The notes under the pieces are model-generated. The model had not been told where the DNA came from and made no database searches. It worked only from the letters and a program-made list of their open reading frames with translations. From Methylobacterium sp. BTF04 (GTDB taxonomy: Bacteria; Pseudomonadota; Alphaproteobacteria; Rhizobiales; Beijerinckiaceae): a stretch of DNA of 64,000 nucleotides. Within the stretch, counting starts at the first letter, position 1. Every line of letters starts with the position of its first letter. Both the position numbers and the translations under genes were made by a program. The DNA is taken from NCBI RefSeq assembly GCF_010692745.1, contig NZ_JAAHTB010000016.1, positions 1 to 64,000 of the forward strand. Direction: 5' to 3'. Of the stretch, positions 1 to 8,418 are shown one piece after another.

Positions 1-44
1 TCATAACCTGAAGGTCACAGGTTCAAATCCTGTCCCCGCAACCA
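1..44 (+). tRNA. Initiator tRNA-fMet (CAT), 3' part only
   Basis: The window opens inside the anticodon loop (T33, then CAT, then AA). The variable loop AGGTC, the T arm and the 3' end CCCCGCA-A-CCA follow and match the known bacterial initiator pattern closely. The A at position 72 fits the C1-A72 mismatch that marks initiators and argues against the elongator Met and lysidine Ile tRNAs, which also carry CAT. Position 41 is T instead of the usual C, so the third anticodon-stem pair cannot be G-C. The 5' half lies outside the window. Confidence 0.9.
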
Positions 45-74
45 AAACTACAGACTAGACCAAACCACACACAC

Positions 75-106
75 AAACGGCGGAGCCTCCAAGCTCCGCC
101 GTTTTT
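75..106 (+). terminator. Rho-independent terminator after the tRNA
   Basis: A perfect 12-bp stem (75-86 with 93-104) and 6-nt loop overlap a run of five T at 102-106. It follows the tRNA by about 30 bases. The A/T base of the stem could also let it stop the minus-strand GntR gene. Confidence 0.9.
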
Positions 107-139
107 GCGTTCTGAGGCGTGCCGCTCACCCGAATCGCG

Positions 140-811
140 TCACGCTCCGGAATGCGCGTCGATGTAATGCCCCAATGCGCTCGCGGCGTTGAGCATGTGG
201 GCGCGCATCCGGCGTGCGGCGGCCTCGCCGTCTCCCTCGGCGATGGCGGCCAGGATCTCGCCGTGCTCGGCGCGGGAGCGGCGGATGCGGTCGCCGTGGC
301 GCAGCTGTGTGCGGCGAAACCCCGAGAGGCGGGTGCGCAAGGCCAGCGCCTGTTCCAGCAGGAAGCCGTTATGGGTCGCGCCGTAAAGCGCCTCGTGGAA
401 ACTGCGGTTGAGCGAATCGTAGGCGTCGAAATCGCCGGCTTCCACGGGAGTCCCGGAGCGGTCGTGGAGATCGATCAGGGCGCTGCGCTCCAGCGGAGTC
501 ATCCGGTAGGTGGCGAGACGCACGCACATCGCCTCGAATTCGGCGGTGGCTTCGAACATGTCCATGACCCGCTCCGGCGTCATGCGGGTGACGACGACGC
601 CCCGCCGCGGGCGCAGCTCCACGAGGCCGTTGAAGGCGAGCTGGCGCAGGGCCTCCCGCACCGGCGTACGCGAGGCCCCGAAGCGATCGGCCAGATCCTG
701 TTCGTCGAGGGCGGTGCCGGCACTCAGCGTGCCGGCCGCGATCTCGTCGGTGAGCGCATTGCGGATCTGGTCGGAGAGGAGTTCGCGCTCCGCCACGTGT
801 TCGTCCACCAC
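140..811 (-). CDS. GntR family regulator, FadR/FCD type (malonate operon)
   Basis: A 223-residue transcription factor. The winged helix-turn-helix lies near residues 15-75, with DLADRFGASRTPVREAL as recognition part. An all-helical FCD ligand domain fills residues 80-215 and carries spaced His residues (about 138, 185, 207) that bind a metal in this family. Translation probably starts at GTG: two GTG codons follow a GGGGAGA Shine-Dalgarno sequence. It lies on the same strand as and just downstream of madM, with 52 bases between. FCD regulators of the MatR/MdcY kind control malonate genes elsewhere, so control of the divergent mad and mdc units is the natural inference; the effector is not shown by sequence. 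Confidence 0.85.
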   Translation of the reverse strand: MVDEHVAERELLSDQIRNALTDEIAAGTLSAGTALDEQDLADRFGASRTPVREALRQLAFNGLVELRPRRGVVVTRMTPERVMDMFEATAEFEAMCVRLATYRMTPLERSALIDLHDRSGTPVEAGDFDAYDSLNRSFHEALYGATHNGFLLEQALALRTRLSGFRRTQLRHGDRIRRSRAEHGEILAAIAEGDGEAAARRMRAHMLNAASALGHYIDAHSGA

Positions 812-863
812 ACTCTCCCCTGCCGATCCCTGTCCAGAGGCTGGACGGATGACGCCCCCGGTC

Positions 864-1628
864 TCATCCCACGATGGCCCGCACGATCAGGTAGAACAGC
901 GACGGGCCGACGAGACAGCCGATGCCGGTGTGGAAGGTCGCCGTCAATGCGCCGTACGGCACCAGCTTCGGATCGGTGGCGGCCAGGCCTCCGGCGACTC
1001 CGCTCACGGTGCCCATCAGGCCGCCGAAGGCCATGGCCGAGCGCGGGTTGTCGAGGCCGATGAGCTTGGCCACCAGCGGCGTTCCCACCATCACCATCAC
1101 CGCCTTGGTGACACCGGTGGCGATCGAGAGCGCCATCACGGCAGAATCGGCGCCGAGCGCCGCCCCGGTCACCGGGCCGACGATGTAGGTGACCGCCCCG
1201 GCGCCGATGGTCGTGATGCTGACGGCGTCGGTATAGCCGAAGGCCACCGCGGTGAGGGCCCCGACCACGAACGGGATGATGGTGCCGAGCGCCAGCGCCA
1301 CCACGCCGAGCAGCCCGGCGCGTTTCGCTTCCACCACGTCGACCTCGAAGGCGGTGGCGACGATGGCGAAATCGCGCAGCATCGCCCCGCCCATCAGGCC
1401 GATTCCGGCAAAGACCGGCAGGTCGGCGACCCCCTTCTTGCCGCCGGTATAGAGGCCGGCGACGTAGGCGAGCACCAGCCCGAGCACGATGGCGATGGCC
1501 GAGCCGTGGACGCGGCCGGCGGTGAGCGTCTTTCCCGCGAAGTTCGAGATCAGCATCAGCGCCCCGACCACCGCGAAGGCGGCCACCAGGCTCTGTTCGA
1601 CGAAGACGTGTTCGATCATGTGCAGCAT
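864..1628 (-). CDS. madM: Malonate transporter subunit MadM
   Basis: A 254-residue, very hydrophobic membrane protein with eight or nine predicted segments. It matches the MadM family, the larger half of the two-component malonate/sodium symporter that brings malonate through the inner membrane. Conserved glycine-rich stretches such as GLMGGAMLRDFAI and YIVGPVTGAALGADS are visible. It starts 4 bases after the madL stop, so the two are translated together. Its pairing with madL and a divergent malonate decarboxylase operon makes the substrate assignment firm within what sequence can show. Confidence 0.92.
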   Translation of the reverse strand: MLHMIEHVFVEQSLVAAFAVVGALMLISNFAGKTLTAGRVHGSAIAIVLGLVLAYVAGLYTGGKKGVADLPVFAGIGLMGGAMLRDFAIVATAFEVDVVEAKRAGLLGVVALALGTIIPFVVGALTAVAFGYTDAVSITTIGAGAVTYIVGPVTGAALGADSAVMALSIATGVTKAVMVMVGTPLVAKLIGLDNPRSAMAFGGLMGTVSGVAGGLAATDPKLVPYGALTATFHTGIGCLVGPSLFYLIVRAIVG

Positions 1629-1632
1629 GGGA

Positions 1633-2115
1633 TCACGCCTTTGTGCCGGGACGGGAATGCGGGGCGGAGAGGGGCCGCGGCGCGGGCGCCGGTGTGTCGT
1701 CGATGTCGCCGGCGATCACCGCGCCGCCGTGCCGGACCTGCTCGCTCGCCTCCGCCTCCTCCCGGCGGCCGAACCGACCGAGCAGGGCCACGCAGCCAAA
1801 GCACAGCAGGAGCGAGACCGTGGCGGCGATGAGCACGATCGGGCCGCCGCGCACCGCCGCCACCACGTTCTGCTGCGCCGCCATGGCGACCACGATGGGG
1901 ATGTACATGGTCGACCAGAACTCGACCCCGAGCTTCACCCCGTGGCCGAGCTTTCCCTTGGCGACGAGCCAGGACCGGGCGGCGATGAGCAGGATCATGG
2001 CGAGCCCCACCCCGCCGACATTGGCCTTCACCCCGAGGGCGACGCCCAGGAGATCGCCGAGGAACACCCCGATCAGGGTGCAGAGGGCCAGCAGCGCGAC
2101 GCCGAAGATCGTCAT
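1633..2115 (-). CDS. madL: Malonate transporter subunit MadL
   Basis: A 160-residue membrane protein with four predicted transmembrane segments, the small subunit of the MadLM malonate carrier. The start MTIFGVALLA at 2115 was chosen because GGGGAGGCGGGACG lies directly before it and because the family begins here; the open frame runs further upstream but with no family-like sequence. The C-terminal tail after residue 125 is charged and proline-rich, probably cytoplasmic. First gene of the minus-strand unit madL-madM, divergent from mdcA. Confidence 0.92.
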   Translation of the reverse strand: MTIFGVALLALCTLIGVFLGDLLGVALGVKANVGGVGLAMILLIAARSWLVAKGKLGHGVKLGVEFWSTMYIPIVVAMAAQQNVVAAVRGGPIVLIAATVSLLLCFGCVALLGRFGRREEAEASEQVRHGGAVIAGDIDDTPAPAPRPLSAPHSRPGTKA

Positions 2116-2224
2116 CGTCCCGCCTCCCCTGTACGCAGTCGGGTGGCGTGGGGCGGGCTCTCGTATGCGCAGGCCATCTGGTGGCTCCTTCCCGTGTTCG
2201 GCGATTCGTTTTTTATTTCGTTCA

Positions 2225-2281
2225 GTATACCCAGGATTGACATTTCCGCAATTCGGAATACCAAAAGACCCAGAATTGCGG
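2225..2281. promoter_or_regulatory. Divergent mad/mdc control region with inverted repeats
   Basis: The 241 bases between madL and mdcA hold a GTATAC palindrome (2225-2230), the palindrome TTCCG-n5-CGGAA (2244-2258), and a wider inverted repeat CCGCAATTC/GAATTGCGG (2246-2254 and 2273-2281). A TTGACA hexamer at 2237-2242 could be a -35 box for the mdc side. These are candidate sites for the nearby GntR regulator. The repeats are read directly; the binding protein is inferred. Confidence 0.5.
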
Positions 2282-2356
2282 CTCGCGGATATCGAGTCGG
2301 GCAAACCACGCGTTCGGCGCATACGGGCCGGAGCGTCAGCGCGAGGAGCGGATCGG

Positions 2357-4003
2357 ATGACCGATTGGCGTCAGGAACGGACCGCCCGCGATGCGCGCAT
2401 CGCGCGGGCCGGCCCGCATGCGGACGGCAAGGTGGTGCCGGCGGCTAAAGCCGTGGATCTCCTGGAGGCGATCCTCCAGCCCGGTGACCGGGTCTGTCTC
2501 GAGGGCGACAACCAGAAGCAGGCCGATTGCCTCGCCCGCGCCTTGAGCGCCTGCGATCCGGCCCGCGTCCACGACCTGCACATGGTCCAGTCCGGCATCG
2601 TGCTGCCGGAGCATCTCGATGTCTTCGAGCAGGGGATCGCCCGGCGGCTCGACTATTCCTATTCCGGTCCGCAGGGCGCGCGCATCGCCAAGATGCTCTA
2701 CGGCGGACAGATCGAGCTCGGGGCGGTGCACACCTACCTCGAACTCTTCGCGCGCTACTTCATCGACCTGACGCCCAACGTGGCGCTCATCGCCGGCGTC
2801 AGCGCCGACCGGGACGGCAACCTCTATACCGGCCCCAATACCGAGGACACGCCCACCGTGGTGGAGGCGACGGCCTTCAAGAACGGGGTCGTGGTTGCCC
2901 AGGTCAATGCGATCGTCGACAAGGTCCCCCGCGTCGACATCCCCGGCGACCGGATCGATTTCGTGGTGGAGGCCGACCGGCCGTTCTACGTAGAGCCTCT
3001 GTTCACCCGCGATCCCGCTGCCGTCACCGAGACGCAGATCCTGATGGCCATGATGGCGATCAAGGGGATCTATGCCGAGTACGGCATCCGCCGGCTCAAC
3101 CACGGCATCGGGTTCGGGACCGCCGCCATCGAATTGTTGTTGCCGACCTATGCCGAGCGGCTCGGCCTCAAGGGCCGGATCGCCACCCATTGGGCGCTCA
3201 ATCCGCATCCGAGCCTGATCCCGGCCATCGAATCGGGCTGGGTGAAACAGATCCACTGCTTCGGCTCGGAAGTCGGCATGGACCGCTACATCCGCGCGCG
3301 GCCGGACGTGTTCTTCACCGGATCGGACGGCAGCCTGCGTTCCAACCGCGCCTTCTGCCAGACGGCGGGGCTCTATGCCTGCGACCTGTTCATCGGCTCG
3401 ACCCTGCAGATCGATCTCCAGGGCCATTCCTCCACCGTCACCACCAACCGGGTGGCGGGCTTCGGCGGCGCGCCGAACATGGGCTCGGACCCGCACGGAC
3501 GGCGCCACCCCTCCGATACCTGGATGAAGGCCGGCCGCGAGGCCGGGGGCGAGGGCGATCCGGCCCTGCGGCGCGGGCGCAAGCTCGTGGTGCAGCTCGT
3601 CGAGACCTTCGGCGACAAGCTGGTGCCGGCCTTCGTCGAGAAGCTCGATGCCCTCGAACTCGCCCGCAAGCTCAAGCTCGAACTCGCGCCCGTCATGATC
3701 TACGCCGACGACGTCACCCACATCGTCACCGAGGAGGGTATCGCCAACCTGCTGCTGTGCCGGACGCTGGACGAGCGCGAGCAGGCGATCCGCGGGGTGG
3801 CCGGCTATACCGAGGTCGGGCGCGGGCGGGACAAGGCGATGGTGGAGCGCCTGCGCCAGCGCGGCATCATCCGGCGTCCCGAGGATCTCGGCATCGAACC
3901 GCTGGACGCCGACCGCTCGCTCCTGGCGGCCAAATCGATCAAGGATCTCGTGCACTGGTCGGGCGGCCTCTACGAGCCGCCGGCCAAATTCCGGAACTGG
4001 TGA
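2357..4003 (+). CDS. mdcA: Malonate decarboxylase alpha subunit (acetyl-S-ACP:malonate ACP transferase)
   Basis: A 548-residue CoA-transferase-type protein, the usual length for MdcA. It exchanges acetate on the acyl carrier subunit for malonate, loading the substrate for decarboxylation in the cytoplasm. The start at 2357 follows GAGGAGCGGATCGG; the frame is open much further upstream, but that part crosses madL in antisense and is not family-like. Motifs include GPNTEDTPTVVEATAFKNGV and the C-terminal HIVTEEGIANLL region. First gene of mdcACDEGBH, with 12 bases to mdcC. Confidence 0.95.
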   Translation: MTDWRQERTARDARIARAGPHADGKVVPAAKAVDLLEAILQPGDRVCLEGDNQKQADCLARALSACDPARVHDLHMVQSGIVLPEHLDVFEQGIARRLDYSYSGPQGARIAKMLYGGQIELGAVHTYLELFARYFIDLTPNVALIAGVSADRDGNLYTGPNTEDTPTVVEATAFKNGVVVAQVNAIVDKVPRVDIPGDRIDFVVEADRPFYVEPLFTRDPAAVTETQILMAMMAIKGIYAEYGIRRLNHGIGFGTAAIELLLPTYAERLGLKGRIATHWALNPHPSLIPAIESGWVKQIHCFGSEVGMDRYIRARPDVFFTGSDGSLRSNRAFCQTAGLYACDLFIGSTLQIDLQGHSSTVTTNRVAGFGGAPNMGSDPHGRRHPSDTWMKAGREAGGEGDPALRRGRKLVVQLVETFGDKLVPAFVEKLDALELARKLKLELAPVMIYADDVTHIVTEEGIANLLLCRTLDEREQAIRGVAGYTEVGRGRDKAMVERLRQRGIIRRPEDLGIEPLDADRSLLAAKSIKDLVHWSGGLYEPPAKFRNW

Positions 4004-4015
4004 GGGATTGTCGCG

Positions 4016-4327
4016 ATGGAAAAGCTGAACTTTCGCCATTCCACCACCCAGGCCCTCCCCGGCACGCGCCGTCAGGCGATCGTCGGTGTCGTGGCCTCCG
4101 GCAATCTCGAAGTGCTGCTCGAACGCAGCCTGCCGCCCGACGAGTTCACGGTGGAAATCGATACGGCGATCGACGGCTTCGGCGATGTCTGGGAGGCGGT
4201 GGTGGCCGATTTCGTCGATCGCCGGCAGCCGGGAGGGCTGCGCATCACCATCAACGACGGGGGCGCCCGCCCCGATACCGTCGCCCTGCGCCTGGCCCAG
4301 GGCGCGCGCCTGATGGAGGCGATGTGA
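4016..4327 (+). CDS. mdcC: Malonate decarboxylase acyl carrier protein (delta subunit)
   Basis: A 103-residue acyl carrier protein specific to malonate decarboxylase. Ser28 in VVASGNLEVL is placed like the serine that carries 2'-(5''-phosphoribosyl)-3'-dephospho-CoA in this family. MdcB and MdcG, encoded downstream, make and attach that group. The stop overlaps the mdcD start by one base (TGATG), so translation of the two is coupled. Confidence 0.93.
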   Translation: MEKLNFRHSTTQALPGTRRQAIVGVVASGNLEVLLERSLPPDEFTVEIDTAIDGFGDVWEAVVADFVDRRQPGGLRITINDGGARPDTVALRLAQGARLMEAM

Positions 4328-5259
4328 TGGCCCTGAAACCCGTCACCTTCTCCGCCGACCCGGGCGACCAGAGCTGGTACGAGGCGAGTGCCCGCGCCCG
4401 CCTCGCCGGCCTCCTCGACGCCGAGTCCTTCCAGGAGTTCATCGGCCCCGAGCAGCGGATGATGAGCCCGCACCTGCCGCTGTTCGATCTGCCGCGCGCC
4501 TTCGATGACGGCATGATCGTCGGGCGCGGCCGCCTCGACGGGCAGGCGGTGCTGGCCGCCGCCCAGGAGGGCCGCTTCATGGGCGGCGCCTTCGGCGAAA
4601 TCCACGGCGCCAAGCTCGTCGGCCTGCTGCGGGCCGCGCTCGCCGAGGCCCCCGCCGCCTTGCTGATCCTGTTCGATACCGGCGGCGTCCGGCTGCAGGA
4701 GGCCAATGCCGGCGAGACCGCCATCGCCGAGGTGATGCGGGCCATCGCCCAGGTGCGGGCCGCCGGGATTCCGGTGATCGGTCTCATCGGCGGCCGCGCC
4801 GGCTGCTACGGCGGCGGCGGCCTCATCGCCGGCACCTGTTCGCGGCTGGTGGTCTCGGAGAGCGGGCGCATCAGCGTCTCCGGCCCCGAGGTGATCGAGA
4901 CCAACAAGGGCGCGGAGGAATTCGATTCGCGGGACCGGGCGCTGGTCTGGCGCACCATGGGCGGCAAGCATCGCCGGTTGCTCGGAGGCGCCGACGCCTT
5001 CGTGGGCGACACCATCGGGGCGTTTCGCGATGCGGCGCTCACCCAGATCGCCAAGGCCCCGGCCTTCGACCTCGCGACGCTGGAGGCGGAACAGGCACGG
5101 CTCGAGGCACGTCTCGCGCGTTTCGGCGATTGTCACGACGCCACCGAGGTCTGGGGCCGGCTCGGCGTCAACGACCCCGACGCGGTACCGGGGATGACCA
5201 CCGAGGCGTTCGACGCGCTCCTCGCCCGCTTGCCGGAGGCACCCCATGACGCTCGCTGA
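4327..5259 (+). CDS. mdcD: Malonate decarboxylase beta subunit
   Basis: A 310-residue crotonase/carboxyltransferase-fold subunit. With MdcE it decarboxylates malonyl-S-ACP to acetyl-S-ACP and CO2. The oxyanion-hole region LLILFDTGGVRLQEAN and the glycine-rich GGRAGCYGGGGLIAGT stretch are typical. The start at 4327 overlaps the mdcC stop. Its last 14 bases overlap mdcE, consistent with a fixed 1:1 beta-gamma complex. The frame is open far upstream through mdcA in another frame, which is a GC-rich shadow. Confidence 0.94.
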   Translation: MALKPVTFSADPGDQSWYEASARARLAGLLDAESFQEFIGPEQRMMSPHLPLFDLPRAFDDGMIVGRGRLDGQAVLAAAQEGRFMGGAFGEIHGAKLVGLLRAALAEAPAALLILFDTGGVRLQEANAGETAIAEVMRAIAQVRAAGIPVIGLIGGRAGCYGGGGLIAGTCSRLVVSESGRISVSGPEVIETNKGAEEFDSRDRALVWRTMGGKHRRLLGGADAFVGDTIGAFRDAALTQIAKAPAFDLATLEAEQARLEARLARFGDCHDATEVWGRLGVNDPDAVPGMTTEAFDALLARLPEAPHDAR

Positions 5260-5962
5260 GATCCTGACCTCGCTGTTTCCCGACGGCCATGAGGTCGGCG
5301 TCGCCGACGGTCTCGTCGCCGGCCATGGCCCGTTCGACGGCAAGTCCCTCGCGGTGATCGGCATCGACGGCAACACCCCCTTGGGGATCGAGGGCGCCTG
5401 CACCCTCGCCGGCCACGTCCTCGCCGTGGTGCGGGCGGGGGGCGATACGCCGATCCTCGTCGTGGTCGATTCCGACAGCCAGCGCATGAGCCGCCGCGAC
5501 GAGCTTCTGGGGCTCAACGAATACCTCGCCCATCTCGCCAAGGCGCTGCTCCTCGCCGATGCGAGCGGGCATCCCACCGTCGGGCTCGTCTACGGGCACA
5601 CGGCGGCGGGCGCCTTCATCGCCACGGCCCTCGCCACCCGCGTGCTCGCCGCCCTGCCCGGTGCCCATCCGAGCGTGATGGACCTGCCATCGGTGGCCCG
5701 CGTCACCAAGCTGCCGCTCGACAAGCTCGAGGCCATGGCCAAGACCACCTCGGTTTTTGCGCCGGGGCTCGACAACATGGTCAAGGCCGGCGCCGTCCAT
5801 GCGGTGCTCGATCCGGAGACGCCCCTCGGGCCCCAGATCGCGGCGCTGATCGCCGGGATCGCCCCCGACGACGTGCGCGACACCCTCGGCCGCGATCGCG
5901 CCGGCCGGCCGCAGGCCCACGCCATCGCCGCACGGGTGATGCGGGAAGCCCATGGTGGCTGA
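5246..5962 (+). CDS. mdcE: Malonate decarboxylase gamma subunit
   Basis: A 238-residue second carboxyltransferase-fold subunit that pairs with MdcD to form the decarboxylase core. It shows IVDSDSQRMSRRDELLGLNEYLAHL-like sequence in its first half (split here for brevity: DSDSQRMSRRDELLGL) and GHTAAGAFIATALA near residue 117, as in MdcE. It overlaps mdcD by 14 bases and mdcG by 11 bases. Confidence 0.93.
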   Translation: MTLAEILTSLFPDGHEVGVADGLVAGHGPFDGKSLAVIGIDGNTPLGIEGACTLAGHVLAVVRAGGDTPILVVVDSDSQRMSRRDELLGLNEYLAHLAKALLLADASGHPTVGLVYGHTAAGAFIATALATRVLAALPGAHPSVMDLPSVARVTKLPLDKLEAMAKTTSVFAPGLDNMVKAGAVHAVLDPETPLGPQIAALIAGIAPDDVRDTLGRDRAGRPQAHAIAARVMREAHGG

Positions 5963-6635
5963 AGCCGGATGTCGGCGTCACGACCTCCTCGACGTGGCGC
6001 CGGAGGCATGGGCGGCGCTTCTCGCCACGCGCCCCGACCTCGACGGCGTGCCGCATCTCGCCGGATGGGCGCGGGCCGGCCGGCCGGTGATCCTGCGCCG
6101 GCGCGGCCCGGGCGAGGCCGCCGCCGCCCTCCCCGTCGGCCTTCCACTGCCGCCGGGCGACGGCAAGCGCCGCATCGGATTCCTGCTGGAGCCCGGGAGC
6201 GCCACCCCGCGCCCGCCCGTGACCCTCGCGGCCGCGCGCCGTGCGGTCCCGGATGCGTGGCAGCCGACCTGCGACGCGCTGATCGCGCTCGGGGCCGCGC
6301 ACGGCATCGCTCCGTGCGTGTTCGGCGGGTTGCTGTGGCAGGCGCTCACCGGCCTGCCCTACCTGACCGGGGCGTCCGACCTCGACCTGCTCTGGCCGGT
6401 GACCGACGCCGTCGATCGCCGCCTGCTCACCGCCCTGGCGGAGATCGAGGCGCGTGCCCCCATGCGCCTCGATGGCGAGATCGTCCTGCCGGACGGATTC
6501 GGTCTCAACTGGCGCGAAATCCACGCCGCCGAGGCGGGTGGACCGGTTCTCGCCAGGAGCGTTGAGCGGATGGACTTGCGCGCACTGGTGGTCGGCCCCG
6601 ACGATCGCCTCGTTTTCGCGCGCGCTGGCGCATGA
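5952..6635 (+). CDS. mdcG: Phosphoribosyl-dephospho-CoA transferase MdcG
   Basis: A 227-residue nucleotidyltransferase-like enzyme that attaches the prosthetic group to the serine of MdcC. The GASDLDLLWPV stretch near residue 139 has the paired aspartates of the nucleotidyltransferase fold. The N-terminus RRHDLLDV is also typical of MdcG. It overlaps mdcE upstream by 11 bases and mdcB downstream by four (ATGA). Confidence 0.92.
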   Translation: MVAEAGCRRHDLLDVAPEAWAALLATRPDLDGVPHLAGWARAGRPVILRRRGPGEAAAALPVGLPLPPGDGKRRIGFLLEPGSATPRPPVTLAAARRAVPDAWQPTCDALIALGAAHGIAPCVFGGLLWQALTGLPYLTGASDLDLLWPVTDAVDRRLLTALAEIEARAPMRLDGEIVLPDGFGLNWREIHAAEAGGPVLARSVERMDLRALVVGPDDRLVFARAGA

Positions 6636-7486
6636 ACGCCCTCGCCCAAACCCGCCGGTCGCTCGACCCGGACGATCAGGCGCTTCGCATTGCGCGTCTC
6701 GCCGCCGAGGCCCTGCGGGGCGAACTCGCGACCTATCCCAAGCCCGGCCTCGTCAGCCACGTCGACCGCGGCAGCCATGCGGACATGGATGCGGACACGT
6801 TCCGCCGGAGTGCCGCCGCCCTGGAGCCGTATTTCGCCGACCTCGCCCGCGCGGGCGCCGGAGGGGCCGCGATGCCGGCCCTGCGCCGGATCGGCCTCGA
6901 CGCGGAGGCCGCCATGCGGGCGGCGACGGGGGGCGTGAACACCCATCGCGGCGCGATCTTCGGCCTCGGCCTGCTCAGCGCCGCCGCCGGCGCCCTCCCC
7001 GGCTTGCCGCGCCCCGGTGCGCTCGGCGACCGCGTGCGCACCCGCTATGGGGCAGACATCCTGGACGGCCCGGTGCTGCTGCATGCCCCCGGCGCCCGGG
7101 CGCGCCGCCGTCACGGCGTCGGCGGCGCCCCGGCGGAGGCCGCGGCCGGGTTCCCCACCCTCTACCGCGTCGGGCTGCCGGCCCTGCGCCGGGGGCGCGT
7201 CCTGCGGCCCGACGACGAGGAGGCCGCGCGGGTCGAGGCCTGCCTCGCCCTGATCGCGCATCTGGAGGACACCAACCTGCTGCATCGCGGCGGCGTCGAA
7301 GGCTTCGCCTTCGCCCGCGCGGCAGCGGCGCGGTTCATCGCCGAGGGCGGCATCGCGCGCGACGACTGGCGTGCCCGGGCGACAGCGCTGCACCACGCCT
7401 TCGTCGCCCGGCGACTCAGCCCCGGCGGGGCGGCCGACCTCCTGGCCATGACCCTGTTCGTCGACGGGATCGAGGGGTCGCCATGA
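6632..7486 (+). CDS. mdcB: Triphosphoribosyl-dephospho-CoA synthase MdcB
   Basis: A 284-residue CitG-family enzyme that makes the prosthetic-group precursor from ATP and 3'-dephospho-CoA. Family motifs are YPKPGLVSHVDRGSHADMD near residue 38, GVNTHRGAIFGLGLL near residue 102, and LEDTNLLHRGG near residue 207. It overlaps mdcG and mdcH by four bases each (ATGA on both sides). The gene sits between mdcG and mdcH rather than near mdcA as in some other bacteria. Confidence 0.93.
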   Translation: MNALAQTRRSLDPDDQALRIARLAAEALRGELATYPKPGLVSHVDRGSHADMDADTFRRSAAALEPYFADLARAGAGGAAMPALRRIGLDAEAAMRAATGGVNTHRGAIFGLGLLSAAAGALPGLPRPGALGDRVRTRYGADILDGPVLLHAPGARARRRHGVGGAPAEAAAGFPTLYRVGLPALRRGRVLRPDDEEAARVEACLALIAHLEDTNLLHRGGVEGFAFARAAAARFIAEGGIARDDWRARATALHHAFVARRLSPGGAADLLAMTLFVDGIEGSP

Positions 7487-8409
7487 CCCTCGCGGTCCTG
7501 CTGTCCGGCCAGGGCGGCCAGCATCCGGAGATGTTCGCGCTCACCGCCGATCATCCGCCGGCGCAGGCGATCTTCGCCGCCGCCACCCCGCTCCTCGGAC
7601 AGGACCCGCGCGATTTCGCCCGCGCCGGCGGCCCGGCGCTCCACGTCAACCGCGCCGGCCAGATCCTCTGCTGCGTGGCCGGGCTCGCCGCCTGGACCCT
7701 GGTCGCGGAGGCGCAGGGCGCCCGGATCGTGCTGGCCGGCTACAGCATCGGCGACCTCGCCGCCTGGGGCTGCGCCGGGCGCTTCAGCCCCGCCACCCTT
7801 CTGGCCCTCGCCGCCGCCAGGGCCGAGGCGATGGATGCGGCGGTCGGCCCCGGCTACGGCCTCGCGGGGATTCGCGGATTGCCCGCCGACCGGGTCGCCG
7901 CGATGGCGCAGGCCCGCTCGTGCCATCTCGCCATCCGCAATGCCGCCGACAGCGTCGTGGTCGGCGGTCCCGACGCGGCCCTCGAACCGCTCTGCCGGGA
8001 GGCGATGGCGGCGGGTGCCGCGCGGGCGGTGGTTCTGCCGGTGCACATCCCCTCGCATACCCCGCTCCTGGCGGAGGCCGCCGCGCGGTTTCGCGCGCAG
8101 CTCGCCGCCGCCGAGGCGGTCGCGCCGGCGCGCCCTGCCCCGCGCCTTCTCAGCGGCCTCGACGGGGCGCCGGTCTTCGACTTGGCGGCGGGTCTCGACA
8201 AGCTCGCCGGCCAGATCGCGCAGACCATCGACTGGGCCGCCTGCCTCACCGGCGTGCGCGAATACGGCGCCACCCGCGTGCTCGAACTCGGCCCCGGCCA
8301 TGCCCTGGCGACCATGGCCCGCGACGCCCTGCCCGGCGTGCCGGTCCACGCGGTGGAAGACTTTCGCTCCGTGGCCGGCGTCGCGCGCTGGCTCGCCGGG
8401 CCGGACTAG
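7483..8409 (+). CDS. mdcH: Malonate decarboxylase epsilon subunit (malonyl-CoA:ACP transacylase)
   Basis: A 308-residue FabD-like transacylase that primes the carrier protein with malonyl groups so that MdcA can then exchange them. The nucleophile elbow GYSIGD has Ser88, and PSHTPL holds the partner His192. GQGGQ near residue 10 is also typical. The start at 7483 overlaps mdcB by ATGA; the longer open frame upstream crosses mdcB out of frame. Last gene of the operon; it ends 9 bases before the convergent Crp-type gene, leaving no room for a terminator. Confidence 0.92.
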   Translation: MTLAVLLSGQGGQHPEMFALTADHPPAQAIFAAATPLLGQDPRDFARAGGPALHVNRAGQILCCVAGLAAWTLVAEAQGARIVLAGYSIGDLAAWGCAGRFSPATLLALAAARAEAMDAAVGPGYGLAGIRGLPADRVAAMAQARSCHLAIRNAADSVVVGGPDAALEPLCREAMAAGAARAVVLPVHIPSHTPLLAEAAARFRAQLAAAEAVAPARPAPRLLSGLDGAPVFDLAAGLDKLAGQIAQTIDWAACLTGVREYGATRVLELGPGHALATMARDALPGVPVHAVEDFRSVAGVARWLAGPD

Positions 8410-8418
8410 GATCGGCTG

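Noticed and set aside
1..44. tRNA-Ile with lysidine anticodon or elongator tRNA-Met
   Set aside because: A at position 72 and the AGGTC variable loop with CCCCGCA end fit the initiator only.
510..1832. Long plus-strand open frame over madM and madL
   Set aside because: Antisense shadow in high-GC DNA; His/Asp/Arg-rich nonsense sequence and no ribosome site, while the opposite strand has clear MadM and MadL.
2336..4039. 567-residue minus-strand frame over mdcA
   Set aside because: Mirror frame of mdcA; composition follows the complement of mdcA codons and shows no family motif.
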